64,000 nt of DNA, taken from NCBI GenBank assembly GCA_046290575.1, contig JBKAGX010000001.1:372001-436000 (forward strand). Reading direction: 5' to 3'. This DNA is from JANQQJ01 sp046290575. GTDB taxonomy: Bacteria; Pseudomonadota; Alphaproteobacteria; SMXS01. The notes below the pieces were generated by a model. The model saw only the letters and a list, made by a program, of their open reading frames with translations. It was not told the DNA's origin and searched no databases. Shown here one piece after another: positions 18,701-26,099 of this stretch. The stretch's first letter is position 1; each line of letters begins with the position of its first letter. Made by a program: the position numbers and the translations under genes.

Positions 18701-18794
18701 AGGAGGCGAATGTGACTCCGCCCAGGATCGCGATGAAAAGAATGCCAATCAGCGTGATGCGTGAATTGTCCAGCGCTAGACGGGTAATGTTCAT
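15708..18794 (-). CDS. RND family efflux pump, inner membrane permease
   Basis: A 1028-residue resistance-nodulation-division protein, the usual length for AcrB-type pumps. It has the N-terminal helix (LIGILFIAILGGVTFASYPS), two large periplasmic loops and two six-helix bundles. Transmembrane helix 4 contains GLLVDNGIVVAEDI with the proton-relay Asp in a single-Asp arrangement, and helix 10 has GIVINNGIVLIDRIQTE, both typical of the HAE1/HME-like side of the family. It starts 3 bp after the adaptor stop, so they are one transcript. A TolC-type outer membrane channel is not in the window. Exported compounds are unknown. Confidence 0.92.
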   Translation of the reverse strand: MNITRLALDNSRITLIGILFIAILGGVTFASYPSAEDPTITIRNATVTASYPGMSPERVEELITKPMEAAMREIAAIDEIKSTSKTGSSRVELTIHDSISNLDPVFQDIRNKADDLKAQLPNDTQGPTVYDEEGLTAVATIALWADGFSMAEMRDVARDARDRLYTLDGVRKIDIKGVQEERIYLEMDPGKLVQLGVPLQDVFGALAQQNIIEPGGQIVAGGRAVLLEPSGNLSSLEDIKGVVFSIPETDRVLRLDEVVTIRRDVVDPPVEPAFFNNRPAIVLAVSTVEGTNNVAFGEALTAMLDDIEQSLPIGYVLEYATFQPELIDTAVQSAISNVYQTLAIVLVVVMVFLGLRTGLIVGSFVPLTMLLGIIIMSMLGVELQRMSIAATIIALGLLVDNGIVVAEDIRVRLARGVERRKAAIESGASLAIPLLTSSLTTIFAFLPMLLTEGGAGEYVRSLAQVVAILLLGSWFLSMTVTPVMCVWFMKVPEGEPELQEQTYDGAMYSSYRTILGWFLRWRGLAIAGLVALLVLSTQLLGLLKTEFFPLGDRNQFLVYLDMEAGTDLRETERNLRQFTAWLSNENENPEVSSNIAYVGYGGPRFFLALSPVDPDPHRAFVVVNTKTFGDVDPVITRVNAFLDANLPAARADAKKMWFGATEPGVVQLRLIGPDATTLADAAESILQAMHDIPGTLGIKQDWENKILKLVVDVDQTRARRAGMTSSDVANSLQAVYAGLELSDYREGDKQIPIVIRGDDSLRFSLSGLQRIQVYSTMTGESVNLGQVANIRGEWLFGRILRENQERTLTVEARHTSLSAPDLFAELQPTLDALDLPAGYRWEVGGEVEDQSEANSNLFGLLPLALGGIIVLLVGQFNSFRKGGIVIATIPLILIGGTLGLVIMNAPYGFMVLLGFFSLAGIVINNGIVLIDRIQTETEAGREPLDAVVTACLARLRPILMTTLTTVLGLIPLILFGGALFYGMASVIAFGLIVATVLTLGFVPALYTLLFKIDTRDAGDTVQGTPQAA

Positions 18795-18797
18795 GGG

Positions 18798-19892
18798 CTA
18801 CTCACCCAGCAGCTTGACGCGTTGACCGTCCCGCAAGAATCCGACACCGGCGGCTGCCAGAATATCGCCAGACTGTACGCCTGCGCTGACGGCCACCAGA
18901 TTGCCGCTCACCGGGCCATCGACTGTGATCGCCGTAACACGCACAACGCCCTCGTCCTGGTCATATTTGAAGACAGAACCCTCGCCTACACCATCCCCCG
19001 GCGCAATGGCGACCAACGGGACCATGTAGCCGCGTGACGCCACGTCGCCCGACAACGCCAGGCTGGCCTCGACACCCATGCCGGAAATCAATCCCGGCGG
19101 GGCCTGAAGAACAGCCGCTTTCACCGGGACCGCGTTGGCGGCGGTGGACACGGAGCCGATTTCTGTAATCCGTCCTGTGCAGCCACATCCGGCAACAGTG
19201 GTCGAACTGATGGTAACGGGCGAGCCCACGGATAGCCGTCCGACGATGTTGTCTGGGATCGACAGGTCCACTTCAAAGGCGCCGTCGGAATCAAGCTGCA
19301 AGACTGTGTCGCCGACCTTGACCTCAACAAAGGGTTCGATGTCACGCATGGCGATGACGCCGTCAAACGGCGCGCGAAGTCTGGTCTTCTCCAGATCACG
19401 CTCTGCCAGACCGAGGCGGGAGCGCGCCAGATTGAGCTGTCCGGTGGCCGCTTCGAAGGCCGCCGTGGCTTGATCAAGCGCGGCCTTTGCCACCCAGCCC
19501 CGTTCGAACAATTGCTGCTGCCGGTCCAGATCGACCTTCTTGTTTTCATATTCAGCTTGGGCCGCGGCCAGTTCCGAGCGCGCACCTGCCAGGTTCAGTT
19601 GCATCGGTTCAGGGTCGAGCGTGGCAAGCAACTGACCCTTGGCGACCGTGTCGCCATTGTTGACCTCGACCGTGGCTACGGTGCCTGCGATGGCGAAGCT
19701 CAGCGCTGATGTCTTGGCTGACGAGATCGTGCCCGAATAGCGGCGGACATCGCCGCCAGCAGGGTCTGATACAAAGAATGGCTTGATCGCGCGGACGCGC
19801 TCTTCAACTTCGGCGGGGGCTTCGCCGCAGGCTGCCAGCCCGACCACAAGCATAAAAGCCGCAGCCCTCCTGATCGGATGTGCGGTATTCAT
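18798..19892 (-). CDS. RND efflux periplasmic adaptor (membrane fusion lipoprotein)
   Basis: A 364-residue adaptor. The signal sequence ends in a lipobox (VGLAAC), so it is probably a lipid-anchored periplasmic protein. The lipoyl-like half-domain (GTVATVEVNNGDTVAKGQLL), a coiled-coil hairpin rich in Ala/Glu (about residues 100-165) and the returning lipoyl half (LRAPFDGVIAMRDIEPFVEV) follow in order, then beta-barrel and membrane-proximal domains. It links the RND pump to an outer membrane channel. It is encoded 29 bp after a Rieske oxygenase gene on the same strand, so all three may share a transcript. Confidence 0.9.
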   Translation of the reverse strand: MNTAHPIRRAAAFMLVVGLAACGEAPAEVEERVRAIKPFFVSDPAGGDVRRYSGTISSAKTSALSFAIAGTVATVEVNNGDTVAKGQLLATLDPEPMQLNLAGARSELAAAQAEYENKKVDLDRQQQLFERGWVAKAALDQATAAFEAATGQLNLARSRLGLAERDLEKTRLRAPFDGVIAMRDIEPFVEVKVGDTVLQLDSDGAFEVDLSIPDNIVGRLSVGSPVTISSTTVAGCGCTGRITEIGSVSTAANAVPVKAAVLQAPPGLISGMGVEASLALSGDVASRGYMVPLVAIAPGDGVGEGSVFKYDQDEGVVRVTAITVDGPVSGNLVAVSAGVQSGDILAAAGVGFLRDGQRVKLLGE

Positions 19893-19921
19893 AAACGCCC
19901 CTTCTTGCTAACGGTAGCGGG

Positions 19922-21268
19922 TCAGTCCTTGACGTATTTGTCCAGGGTGATGTGGACTTGCCGGACCCGCGATTCCTGGTAGTTGGCCAGGGTCTCTACG
20001 CGTTTAAGACCGGCTTTGAAGCCGCGCTGCTGGGCTTCCAGATTGCTGGTGTCCTGCTCGTAGACAATAGCCAGGCCGGGATCCATGTTCGGCACGGTGG
20101 CATAGACTTCGTCCAGCCCCAGGCGAACGACTTCCGGCGGCTCCGGGTGGTCCTCACCGTCTTTTAGCGGCCGCAGGAACAGCAGATCAAACAGGCAGCT
20201 ATCCGGGTCCATGCCGTTGGGCCGGAAGCGATAGATCATCGGCAGGGTGATGCCCGGGAACAGGAACATATTGGGAAAGCAGAAATATTCGATGGAATCG
20301 AGCATTTCGCTGTCGCTGTAGCCGCTCAAGTCGATCTCGTATTTCTCGCCTAATGTCTCGCGGTTGGCCTGTGCCGCCTTGATCCGCGCTTCCATGCCGT
20401 TGGCGATGTCTTCCGGCGTTTCGTTCGGCCAGTTTGGTGACGGATAGCCAATGGTATGGACAAAGCGGGTCACGTTGTCGCCGAACACGTCATATTGGGC
20501 ATTGGTGCAGCCGTTGCCCACCGGGTCTGCACCATTGTGGGTCTCGCGCACGTGATAGGCCTCGATAAACGCCTCGGCGCCTGCCTTCCAGTTACAGGGC
20601 AGTTCCCGCCGCAAATGCACCTCGATGTAACGCCTATCGAGCGGAAAGAACTGGCTGAAATGGTCAGGCAGGACTTCCAGATGCTCTTCCAGTGAGATCG
20701 AGTCCGGGTCCATGTTGATGAAGACAAAGCCGCCCCAGAAGCCGACCTTGACCTCGGGAAGCTGGACGTCCTCATCCTTGATCTTGGGGAAGTCCCAACG
20801 GCACGGAATCTCGTTGATCGTGCCATCCAGATTCCATTCCCAGCCGTGAAACGGGCAACGAAGCTTCGGTGAATGGCCCTGGCTGTCGCTTGGCTTCAGC
20901 TGCGTACCGCGGTGCAGGCAGGAATTGTGATAGGCCTTGATGTCTTCCGGGCCTTCGCCGTGGCGTACCACCAGAATTGAATAGGGACCGACGTCATAGA
21001 CATAGTTGTCGCCAACCTCGGGAATGTGTTCAAGGCGGCACGCCCATTGCCAGACTTTCGACCAGAGCTGCTCGACCTCTTTTTGAAAGAAGGCCGGGTC
21101 GTAGTAGCGCTCATAGGCGATGTCTTCGCGCGCATTGTAGGTGAAGTGCTCGGCGACCAGCGCATCGGGCGCCGGGTTCGGATCGAGTTTGATAATGTCC
21201 TTTGTGCTCGGGCCCGGTGCGCGGGCTTCGCCTGGCTTAAGACCTTTTTGCGATTCGACGTTCATCAT
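19922..21268 (-). CDS. Rieske ring-hydroxylating oxygenase, alpha subunit
   Basis: A 448-residue oxygenase with the Rieske ligands Cys117-x-His119 (NSCLHRG) and Cys138-x2-His141 (CPFHGW) and the catalytic-iron histidines His239 and His244 in EAYHVRETH. It belongs to the group of long alpha subunits that act without an obvious beta subunit; no beta subunit or reductase is next to it. The start is set at the ATGATG pair (21268/21265) behind GGGGA; an upstream in-frame start would add ten residues. Upstream on the same strand is an iron ABC transporter, downstream an RND pump, so the enzyme may handle a toxic hydrophobic compound. Only 35% or so of the motif order resembles the other Rieske gene at 9694, by eye. 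Confidence 0.88.
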   Translation of the reverse strand: MMNVESQKGLKPGEARAPGPSTKDIIKLDPNPAPDALVAEHFTYNAREDIAYERYYDPAFFQKEVEQLWSKVWQWACRLEHIPEVGDNYVYDVGPYSILVVRHGEGPEDIKAYHNSCLHRGTQLKPSDSQGHSPKLRCPFHGWEWNLDGTINEIPCRWDFPKIKDEDVQLPEVKVGFWGGFVFINMDPDSISLEEHLEVLPDHFSQFFPLDRRYIEVHLRRELPCNWKAGAEAFIEAYHVRETHNGADPVGNGCTNAQYDVFGDNVTRFVHTIGYPSPNWPNETPEDIANGMEARIKAAQANRETLGEKYEIDLSGYSDSEMLDSIEYFCFPNMFLFPGITLPMIYRFRPNGMDPDSCLFDLLFLRPLKDGEDHPEPPEVVRLGLDEVYATVPNMDPGLAIVYEQDTSNLEAQQRGFKAGLKRVETLANYQESRVRQVHITLDKYVKD

Positions 21269-21356
21269 CCATTCCCCAAACTGATTCCGTGGTGGCATTC
21301 TAAAGACTCATGCACCGCCTGTCACAGGGTCAATCTCGGACCGGGCGACCGGCAGA

Positions 21357-22394
21357 TCAAGGCGCCGCGGGCAGCACTGTGGTCAACAACGGGTCAAGGG
21401 AGACCGCAACCCCATCGCCAGGTCGGCTTTCATCACGATAGCTTACCCGGGCCCTGCCCAGGGTCCCAGCCGCATCAAGATCCAGTTCGACGGACGCGCC
21501 CAATGTTCGACGGGCGGTCACACGGGCAGTGCCATTGGGTGCGACCAGCAGCGCTTCAGGCCTCGCCAGAACCTGAACATCCGTGCCATCAGGCAGAGTT
21601 GACGCGACCGACCCGAACGGCGTCCTGACACCTGAACGTTCAACCCGGCCCCGCCAGACATTGATGTCTCCGGTCAATTGCGCGGCTCGCGCCGATACGG
21701 GATGGGTATAGACGTCTTCCGGTGTGCCGGTCTGGATAATCTGGCCGCCATCCATCAGCGCGACAGTATCGGCAAGGGATAGCGCCTCTTCGACATCATG
21801 GGTGACCAGCAGAACCGCAGCCCCTGACGCGCGCAATAACCCCATGGCGTGATCCCGGGTTGCGCGGCGAAGGCTTGCGTCCAGGTTCGAGAAGGGCTCG
21901 TCGAGCAGAATGGCGGCGGGCTCGCGGGCCAGCGCCCTTGCAATGGCGACACGCTGCTGTTCGCCACCCGACAGCTCGAACGGATGTGCATCCGCCCGGT
22001 CGCCAAGCCCGGCGGCTTTCAGCAACTCCAGAGCGCGACTGTTTCGTTCCGCACGCGGCAAATCGGTCAAGCCGAATGCGATATTCTCCTGGGCCGTTAA
22101 ATGCGGGAACAGCGCGAAGTCCTGAAACACCATACCCAGACCCCGATCTTCGGGCGGCATGGTATGGCCCGGCGCGCTTAGCGTCTCGCCGCCGCCTACG
22201 ACGCTGCCAGCCTCCAGGTCGTCGAGCCCGGCCAACACCCGCAACAGGGTCGACTTGCCGCTGCCCGAAGGGCCCAGCAGCGCCGTGACGGTGCCGGCGT
22301 CGAGCGACAGCGAGGCGGCTTTCAGGACCGGTCGGTCGCCATAGGCGCGTACGACCTCGCGGGCTTCCAGAACAACGCTGATATTTGAGTTCAT
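21357..22394 (-). CDS. fbpC: Ferric iron ABC transporter, ATP-binding protein
   Basis: A 345-residue ATPase of the FbpC/PotA type. Walker A is GPSGSGKS, the Q-loop is VFQDFALFPH, the signature is ELSGGEQQR, Walker B is AILLDEPFSNLD and the switch His is in VTHDVEEAL. A C-terminal TOBE-like domain (from about residue 235) includes VLARPEALLV. It powers the FbpB permease. The ATG at 22394 overlaps the permease stop in an ATGA junction, which fixes the start and the operon order fbpA-fbpB-fbpC. Confidence 0.9.
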   Translation of the reverse strand: MNSNISVVLEAREVVRAYGDRPVLKAASLSLDAGTVTALLGPSGSGKSTLLRVLAGLDDLEAGSVVGGGETLSAPGHTMPPEDRGLGMVFQDFALFPHLTAQENIAFGLTDLPRAERNSRALELLKAAGLGDRADAHPFELSGGEQQRVAIARALAREPAAILLDEPFSNLDASLRRATRDHAMGLLRASGAAVLLVTHDVEEALSLADTVALMDGGQIIQTGTPEDVYTHPVSARAAQLTGDINVWRGRVERSGVRTPFGSVASTLPDGTDVQVLARPEALLVAPNGTARVTARRTLGASVELDLDAAGTLGRARVSYRDESRPGDGVAVSLDPLLTTVLPAAP

Positions 22395-24061
22395 AGCTGA
22401 CCGGCTCTCTTTGATCGGGTCGCACGCGCGGCGATCACCATAGCGGGTGCGCATAGCAATACGATCGCCAGCGCGGGGCTCGCCGCTTGTGCCAGCCGCT
22501 CTTCAGAGGCATAGGCGTGCGCCAGCACCGCCAGCGTATCGAAATCAAAGGGGCGCAGAATAATGGTGGCGGGCAGCTCCTTGACGATTTCGACGAAGAC
22601 CAGCAACGCTGCGGTCCCGATCCCGGCGCGGCCGATGGGCCAGTGTACCCGGCGTTTCAGTTCGGATTGACGGCAGCCCAGCACGCGGGCGCTGTGATCA
22701 AGGGATGCCGGCGTTCGCCCCAGCGCTGTCTCGATGGGACCGAAGGCGGCTGCCGCAAAGCGTGTCTGATAGGCCAGCAGCAGCAACACCGGTCCAACGA
22801 AGATGCTTGCCGCAGCTGTGCCCAGTGTGGTCTGTAGCGCGCCTGCCAGCGCCAGAACACCCAACGCGGCTGCCGCCCCCGGTGTCGCGTAGCCTGCGGG
22901 AAGGAGCGCGCGAATACGGTTGGCGGATGCTTCGCCTCTGCGTGCCGCGGAAGCAATGCCGAAGCCAATGGCGCATAGGATGAGGGCCGACCCTGCCGCG
23001 AGCAATAACGTGCGCAGCGTAGCCGCACCAACGCCGCGCGCGGGCCCTGCATCCCAGGCGAGCCCGGCAAGGTGAAGGCCGGGCAGAACCAGCGCCAAAA
23101 ACAAGACGACAAGACATAGGGCTGTGGCCGCTGGACCGTGCCACGCCAGGAGGGGCCTTCGGTTCATGCTGCGCGAGGTGCGGTTCTCGACAAAGCGTTC
23201 GCCACGGCCCCGGGCAGCACGCTCAATAGCGAGCAATGCCAGGCAAACAACCACCAGCAGGATCGCCAGCCGTGCGGCAGCCACCGGTTCACCGGCTGCG
23301 GACCACGCGCGCAGGATGCCGACGGTAAAGGTCGGTACGCCCAAATGGACAACAGCGCCATAATCCGCCAGCGCTTCCAGCACCGCCAACGTGCATCCGG
23401 CGATCAGGGCCGGGCGCGCCAGGGGCAACGCGATGCGCCAGAACGCTTGCACGTGGGTCATGCCCAGTGTTCGCGCGGCTTCGAGCGTTGATGCGCCCTG
23501 AATAGCGAAAGCTGTACGCGCCAGCGCATAGACATAGGGGTAAAAACACAGGCTGAAGATGAAGACAGCGCCGCCGAGACCTTGTACTTCCGGAAATACA
23601 TAGCTTCCGAAACGCCAGCCAGTGGCGTCCCGCAGGGCGGCTTGCAGCGGGCCCGCTGCTGTCGTCAGGTCCAGATAGGCATAGGCCAGTACATAGCCCG
23701 GCACCGCCAGCGGCAACATCAGCGCCCAGTCAAAAAACCCGCGTCCCGGGAACCGGTACGCTGCGACAAGCCACGCCAAACCGGTTCCCAGCACACCAAC
23801 TCCCAACGCTGTGCCAATGCCAAGGGCCAACGATGCCCAGGCCATGCCGGGCAACCGGGTCTCTGCCAACCGTGCGGTTTCGCCACCATCACTGCCGAAC
23901 AGGCCGGCGAACAACAGCGCGGCCAACGGCGCCAGACCAACCGCCGCCAACCAGACCGAAAGCGGCGGCAGCTTCAGGCGGGTTCGGGGTGTTTGTGAAT
24001 TACGGCCAGCCGACGCGGTCAAAGATGGCGGCGGCTTCTGCCTGTCGCTCACCGTAGACAC
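22391..24061 (-). CDS. fbpB: Ferric iron ABC transporter, permease
   Basis: A 556-residue permease made of two fused six-helix halves, the FbpB/FutB arrangement. The EAA-type loops for ATPase contact are visible as EAARTLGMTHVQAFWRIALP in the first half and ARVLGCRQSELKRRVHWP in the second. It carries Fe(III) across the inner membrane. The GTG at 24061 lies 62 bp inside the end of the substrate-binding gene, with GAAGAGGTG about 12 nt before it; no better in-frame start is seen near the upstream stop, so this long overlap is accepted with caution. Confidence 0.88.
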   Translation of the reverse strand: MSTVSDRQKPPPSLTASAGRNSQTPRTRLKLPPLSVWLAAVGLAPLAALLFAGLFGSDGGETARLAETRLPGMAWASLALGIGTALGVGVLGTGLAWLVAAYRFPGRGFFDWALMLPLAVPGYVLAYAYLDLTTAAGPLQAALRDATGWRFGSYVFPEVQGLGGAVFIFSLCFYPYVYALARTAFAIQGASTLEAARTLGMTHVQAFWRIALPLARPALIAGCTLAVLEALADYGAVVHLGVPTFTVGILRAWSAAGEPVAAARLAILLVVVCLALLAIERAARGRGERFVENRTSRSMNRRPLLAWHGPAATALCLVVLFLALVLPGLHLAGLAWDAGPARGVGAATLRTLLLAAGSALILCAIGFGIASAARRGEASANRIRALLPAGYATPGAAAALGVLALAGALQTTLGTAAASIFVGPVLLLLAYQTRFAAAAFGPIETALGRTPASLDHSARVLGCRQSELKRRVHWPIGRAGIGTAALLVFVEIVKELPATIILRPFDFDTLAVLAHAYASEERLAQAASPALAIVLLCAPAMVIAARATRSKRAGQL

Positions 24062-25064
24062 GGACGTTAATCACCTCTTCTTTGGGCCGGCCGATCGCGT
24101 CCAGCACCGGGTTTTCGGTGGGCGCATCGGCGGCGGGGAACTCGTTATTGCCCTTTGCAATCAGGGTCTGCTGCGCGGGTTCTACCAGAAATTCAATGAA
24201 ACGGCGGGCGTTCTCTTCATTGGGCGCGTTGGCGGCCAGCCCGACGCCGGAGACATTGACATGCGTGCCATCCCCATCCTGATCCGGCCAGATGATGGCT
24301 GTCGCGCCCGAGACGGCCACATCATCTTCATTGTCGGCGTTCGCCAGCCGCACCCAGTAATAGTGATTGACCAACGCAACGTCGCAGACACCGGCAGCCA
24401 CGGCCTTGATCTGATCGGTATCGCCGCCCTGCGGGTCGCGTGCGAAATTGGCGGCGACACCCGCAGCCCAGGCTTCGGCCTGTTCCGCACCCAGGCGCTC
24501 AATCAATCCGGCAAGGAGCGAGAGGTTGTAGATGTTGCCGCTGGAGCGAACGCAGAGCCGCCCTTTCAGTGCCGGATCGGCCAGTTCGGCATAGGTGTCG
24601 ACGTCTTCAGCAGCAATCCGGTCCGGGGCATGCACAATCACCCGGGCGCGCTTGGCCAGGCCGACCCACTGGCCGTCAGGATCGCGCAGGCGCGCCGGGA
24701 TGGCCGCATTCACGGCGTTCGACCCGATGGGCTGGAACAGCCCGGCTTCCTCTGCGCGCCACAGGCGGCCCGCATCGACCGTGATGATCACGTCAGCGGG
24801 GCTGACGTCGCCCTCCGCGCGGACGCGCTCGATCAGCAAGTCGCCAGAGGCCTCGATGCGCCTGACGTCGATGCCGGTTTCTGTGGTGAACCGCTCATAG
24901 ATCACGTCGTCTTCGTCGTAGTGACGGGCGGAATAGACATTGATGAAGCCGGCATCAGCAGCGGGCGCCCCCGTCGTTTCATCAGCGGGCGCGTCAACCG
25001 AGGCGTCACAGGCAATAAGCGCGAGGGGGATCAGCCCCACCCCAAGGCGTTGGAGAGTGTTCAT
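24000..25064 (-). CDS. fbpA: Ferric iron ABC transporter, substrate-binding lipoprotein
   Basis: A 354-residue periplasmic protein. The signal sequence ends in LIACDAS, a lipobox, so it is probably lipid-anchored. The mature part starts with the FbpA/FutA hallmark INVYSARHYDEDDVIYERF, and the iron-binding tyrosine pair is in VNHYYWVRLAN. The family binds ferric iron in the periplasm and passes it to FbpB. The ATG at 25064 is chosen because it directly opens the signal peptide; the frame extends 18 codons further without sense. A possible iron-regulatory site lies upstream at about 25096-25112. Confidence 0.9.
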   Translation of the reverse strand: MNTLQRLGVGLIPLALIACDASVDAPADETTGAPAADAGFINVYSARHYDEDDVIYERFTTETGIDVRRIEASGDLLIERVRAEGDVSPADVIITVDAGRLWRAEEAGLFQPIGSNAVNAAIPARLRDPDGQWVGLAKRARVIVHAPDRIAAEDVDTYAELADPALKGRLCVRSSGNIYNLSLLAGLIERLGAEQAEAWAAGVAANFARDPQGGDTDQIKAVAAGVCDVALVNHYYWVRLANADNEDDVAVSGATAIIWPDQDGDGTHVNVSGVGLAANAPNEENARRFIEFLVEPAQQTLIAKGNNEFPAADAPTENPVLDAIGRPKEEVINVRVYGERQAEAAAIFDRVGWP

Positions 25065-25095
25065 CGTGGACCGGTCTCTTTCAGGGAAATCGTTT

Positions 25096-25112
25096 TTGCA
25101 ACCCATTATCAA
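25096..25112 (-). promoter_or_regulatory. Possible iron-responsive operator upstream of fbpA
   Basis: Read on the minus strand, TTGATAATGGGTTGCAA contains a GATAAT half-site like those of Fur boxes, with TTG/CAA ends. It sits about 32 bp before the fbpA start. The match is only to a half-site, so this is a weak suggestion based on position and family habits. Confidence 0.25.
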
Positions 25113-25216
25113 TAACACAGTCGATCCGGTGACCGAAAGGGATTCTTGAGCGTTCCCACGGCTTGCCCTGACAGGGCCGCGGGACTATTCAAAGGCCAGC
25201 AAACAGGAGAGAGTTC

Positions 25217-26011
25217 ATGGAATTTGACAAGGTCAAACTGGACATCAAGGACGGCGTCGCGGTGATCACGCTGAATGATCCGGACGCGATGAATGCGGTG
25301 TCCGTTCCGATGCTGCAGAGTCTGCGCAAGGTGCTCGATGTCATTGAGGACAGGGAAAACGGTGTGCGCTGCGTGGTCCTGACGGGCCAGGGGCGTGGCT
25401 TCTGCACCGGCGCCAATCTGAAGAACCGGTTGCCTGCGGATCCCGACGATCCGGACAACAAGGTCGCAACGCTTGATGTTTACTACCATCCGATGCTGAA
25501 GCGGATGCGCGACCTGAAATGTCCGATCATCGCGGCGGTCAACGGCCCGGCAGCGGGGGCGGGCATGTCATTGGCGATCACCTGCGACTTTGTTTATGCA
25601 GCACGGTCGGCGTTCTTCCTTCAAGCCTTCATCAATATCGGCCTGGTGCCGGACGCCGGCAGCACCTTCGTGCTGCCCCGGCTGATCGGCAAGGCGCGTG
25701 CCGCACGCATGATGATGCTGGGCGAACGGATCCCTGCGGAACAGGCGCTTGAATGGGGCATGATTACCGAAGTGCTCGACGATGATGTCCTGATGGACGA
25801 GGTGATGGCTTTGGCCAACCGTCTCGCGAAAGGCCCCACCCGTGCCTATGGATTTATCCGCAAGGCGCTGGCCGCATCCTGGGGCAATACCTACGATCAG
25901 CAGCTCGATCTCGAATACCACCTGCAGATCCGCGCCTCCAAGACAGAGGATCATCAGGAGGGTACCGAGGCCTTCAAGGAAAAGCGTACAGCCGAGTTCC
26001 AGGGCCGATAG
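25217..26011 (+). CDS. Enoyl-CoA hydratase/isomerase, PaaG-like
   Basis: A 264-residue crotonase-fold protein with AGGAGAGAG before its ATG. The oxyanion-hole segments are GFCTGANLKN and NGPAAGAGMSLAITCDF. The active-site loop reads NIGLVPDAGSTFVLPRLIG, with Asp instead of the hydratase Glu, a pattern of PaaG-type isomerases and related hydratases. It acts on acyl-CoA thioesters in the cytosol. It is followed 88 bp later by a flavin monooxygenase gene in the same direction, but a dyad and a -10-like element between them suggest separate promoters. Confidence 0.88.
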   Translation: MEFDKVKLDIKDGVAVITLNDPDAMNAVSVPMLQSLRKVLDVIEDRENGVRCVVLTGQGRGFCTGANLKNRLPADPDDPDNKVATLDVYYHPMLKRMRDLKCPIIAAVNGPAAGAGMSLAITCDFVYAARSAFFLQAFINIGLVPDAGSTFVLPRLIGKARAARMMMLGERIPAEQALEWGMITEVLDDDVLMDEVMALANRLAKGPTRAYGFIRKALAASWGNTYDQQLDLEYHLQIRASKTEDHQEGTEAFKEKRTAEFQGR

Positions 26012-26059
26012 GCGCGCTTCTGCGTCTTTGATGTCAGACAGGAAAATCTCCACATAGAT

Positions 26060-26076
26060 TTACCAGGTGGTAATAT
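26060..26076 (+). promoter_or_regulatory. Dyad operator with -10-like element before monooxygenase
   Basis: TTACC-AGGT-GGTAA (26060-26073) is a perfect 5-bp inverted repeat, and it merges with TAATAT (26071-26076), a plausible -10. The position, 24 bp before the start codon, fits a repressor site. Regulator unknown; TetR-type dyads often look like this. Confidence 0.4.
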
Positions 26077-26099
26077 GCCGTCCTGAAGGAGAGTTGTGC

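Noticed and set aside
23811..25115. 434-codon plus-strand frame
   Set aside because: Antisense of the iron-binding lipoprotein and permease start; no ribosome site and no domain.
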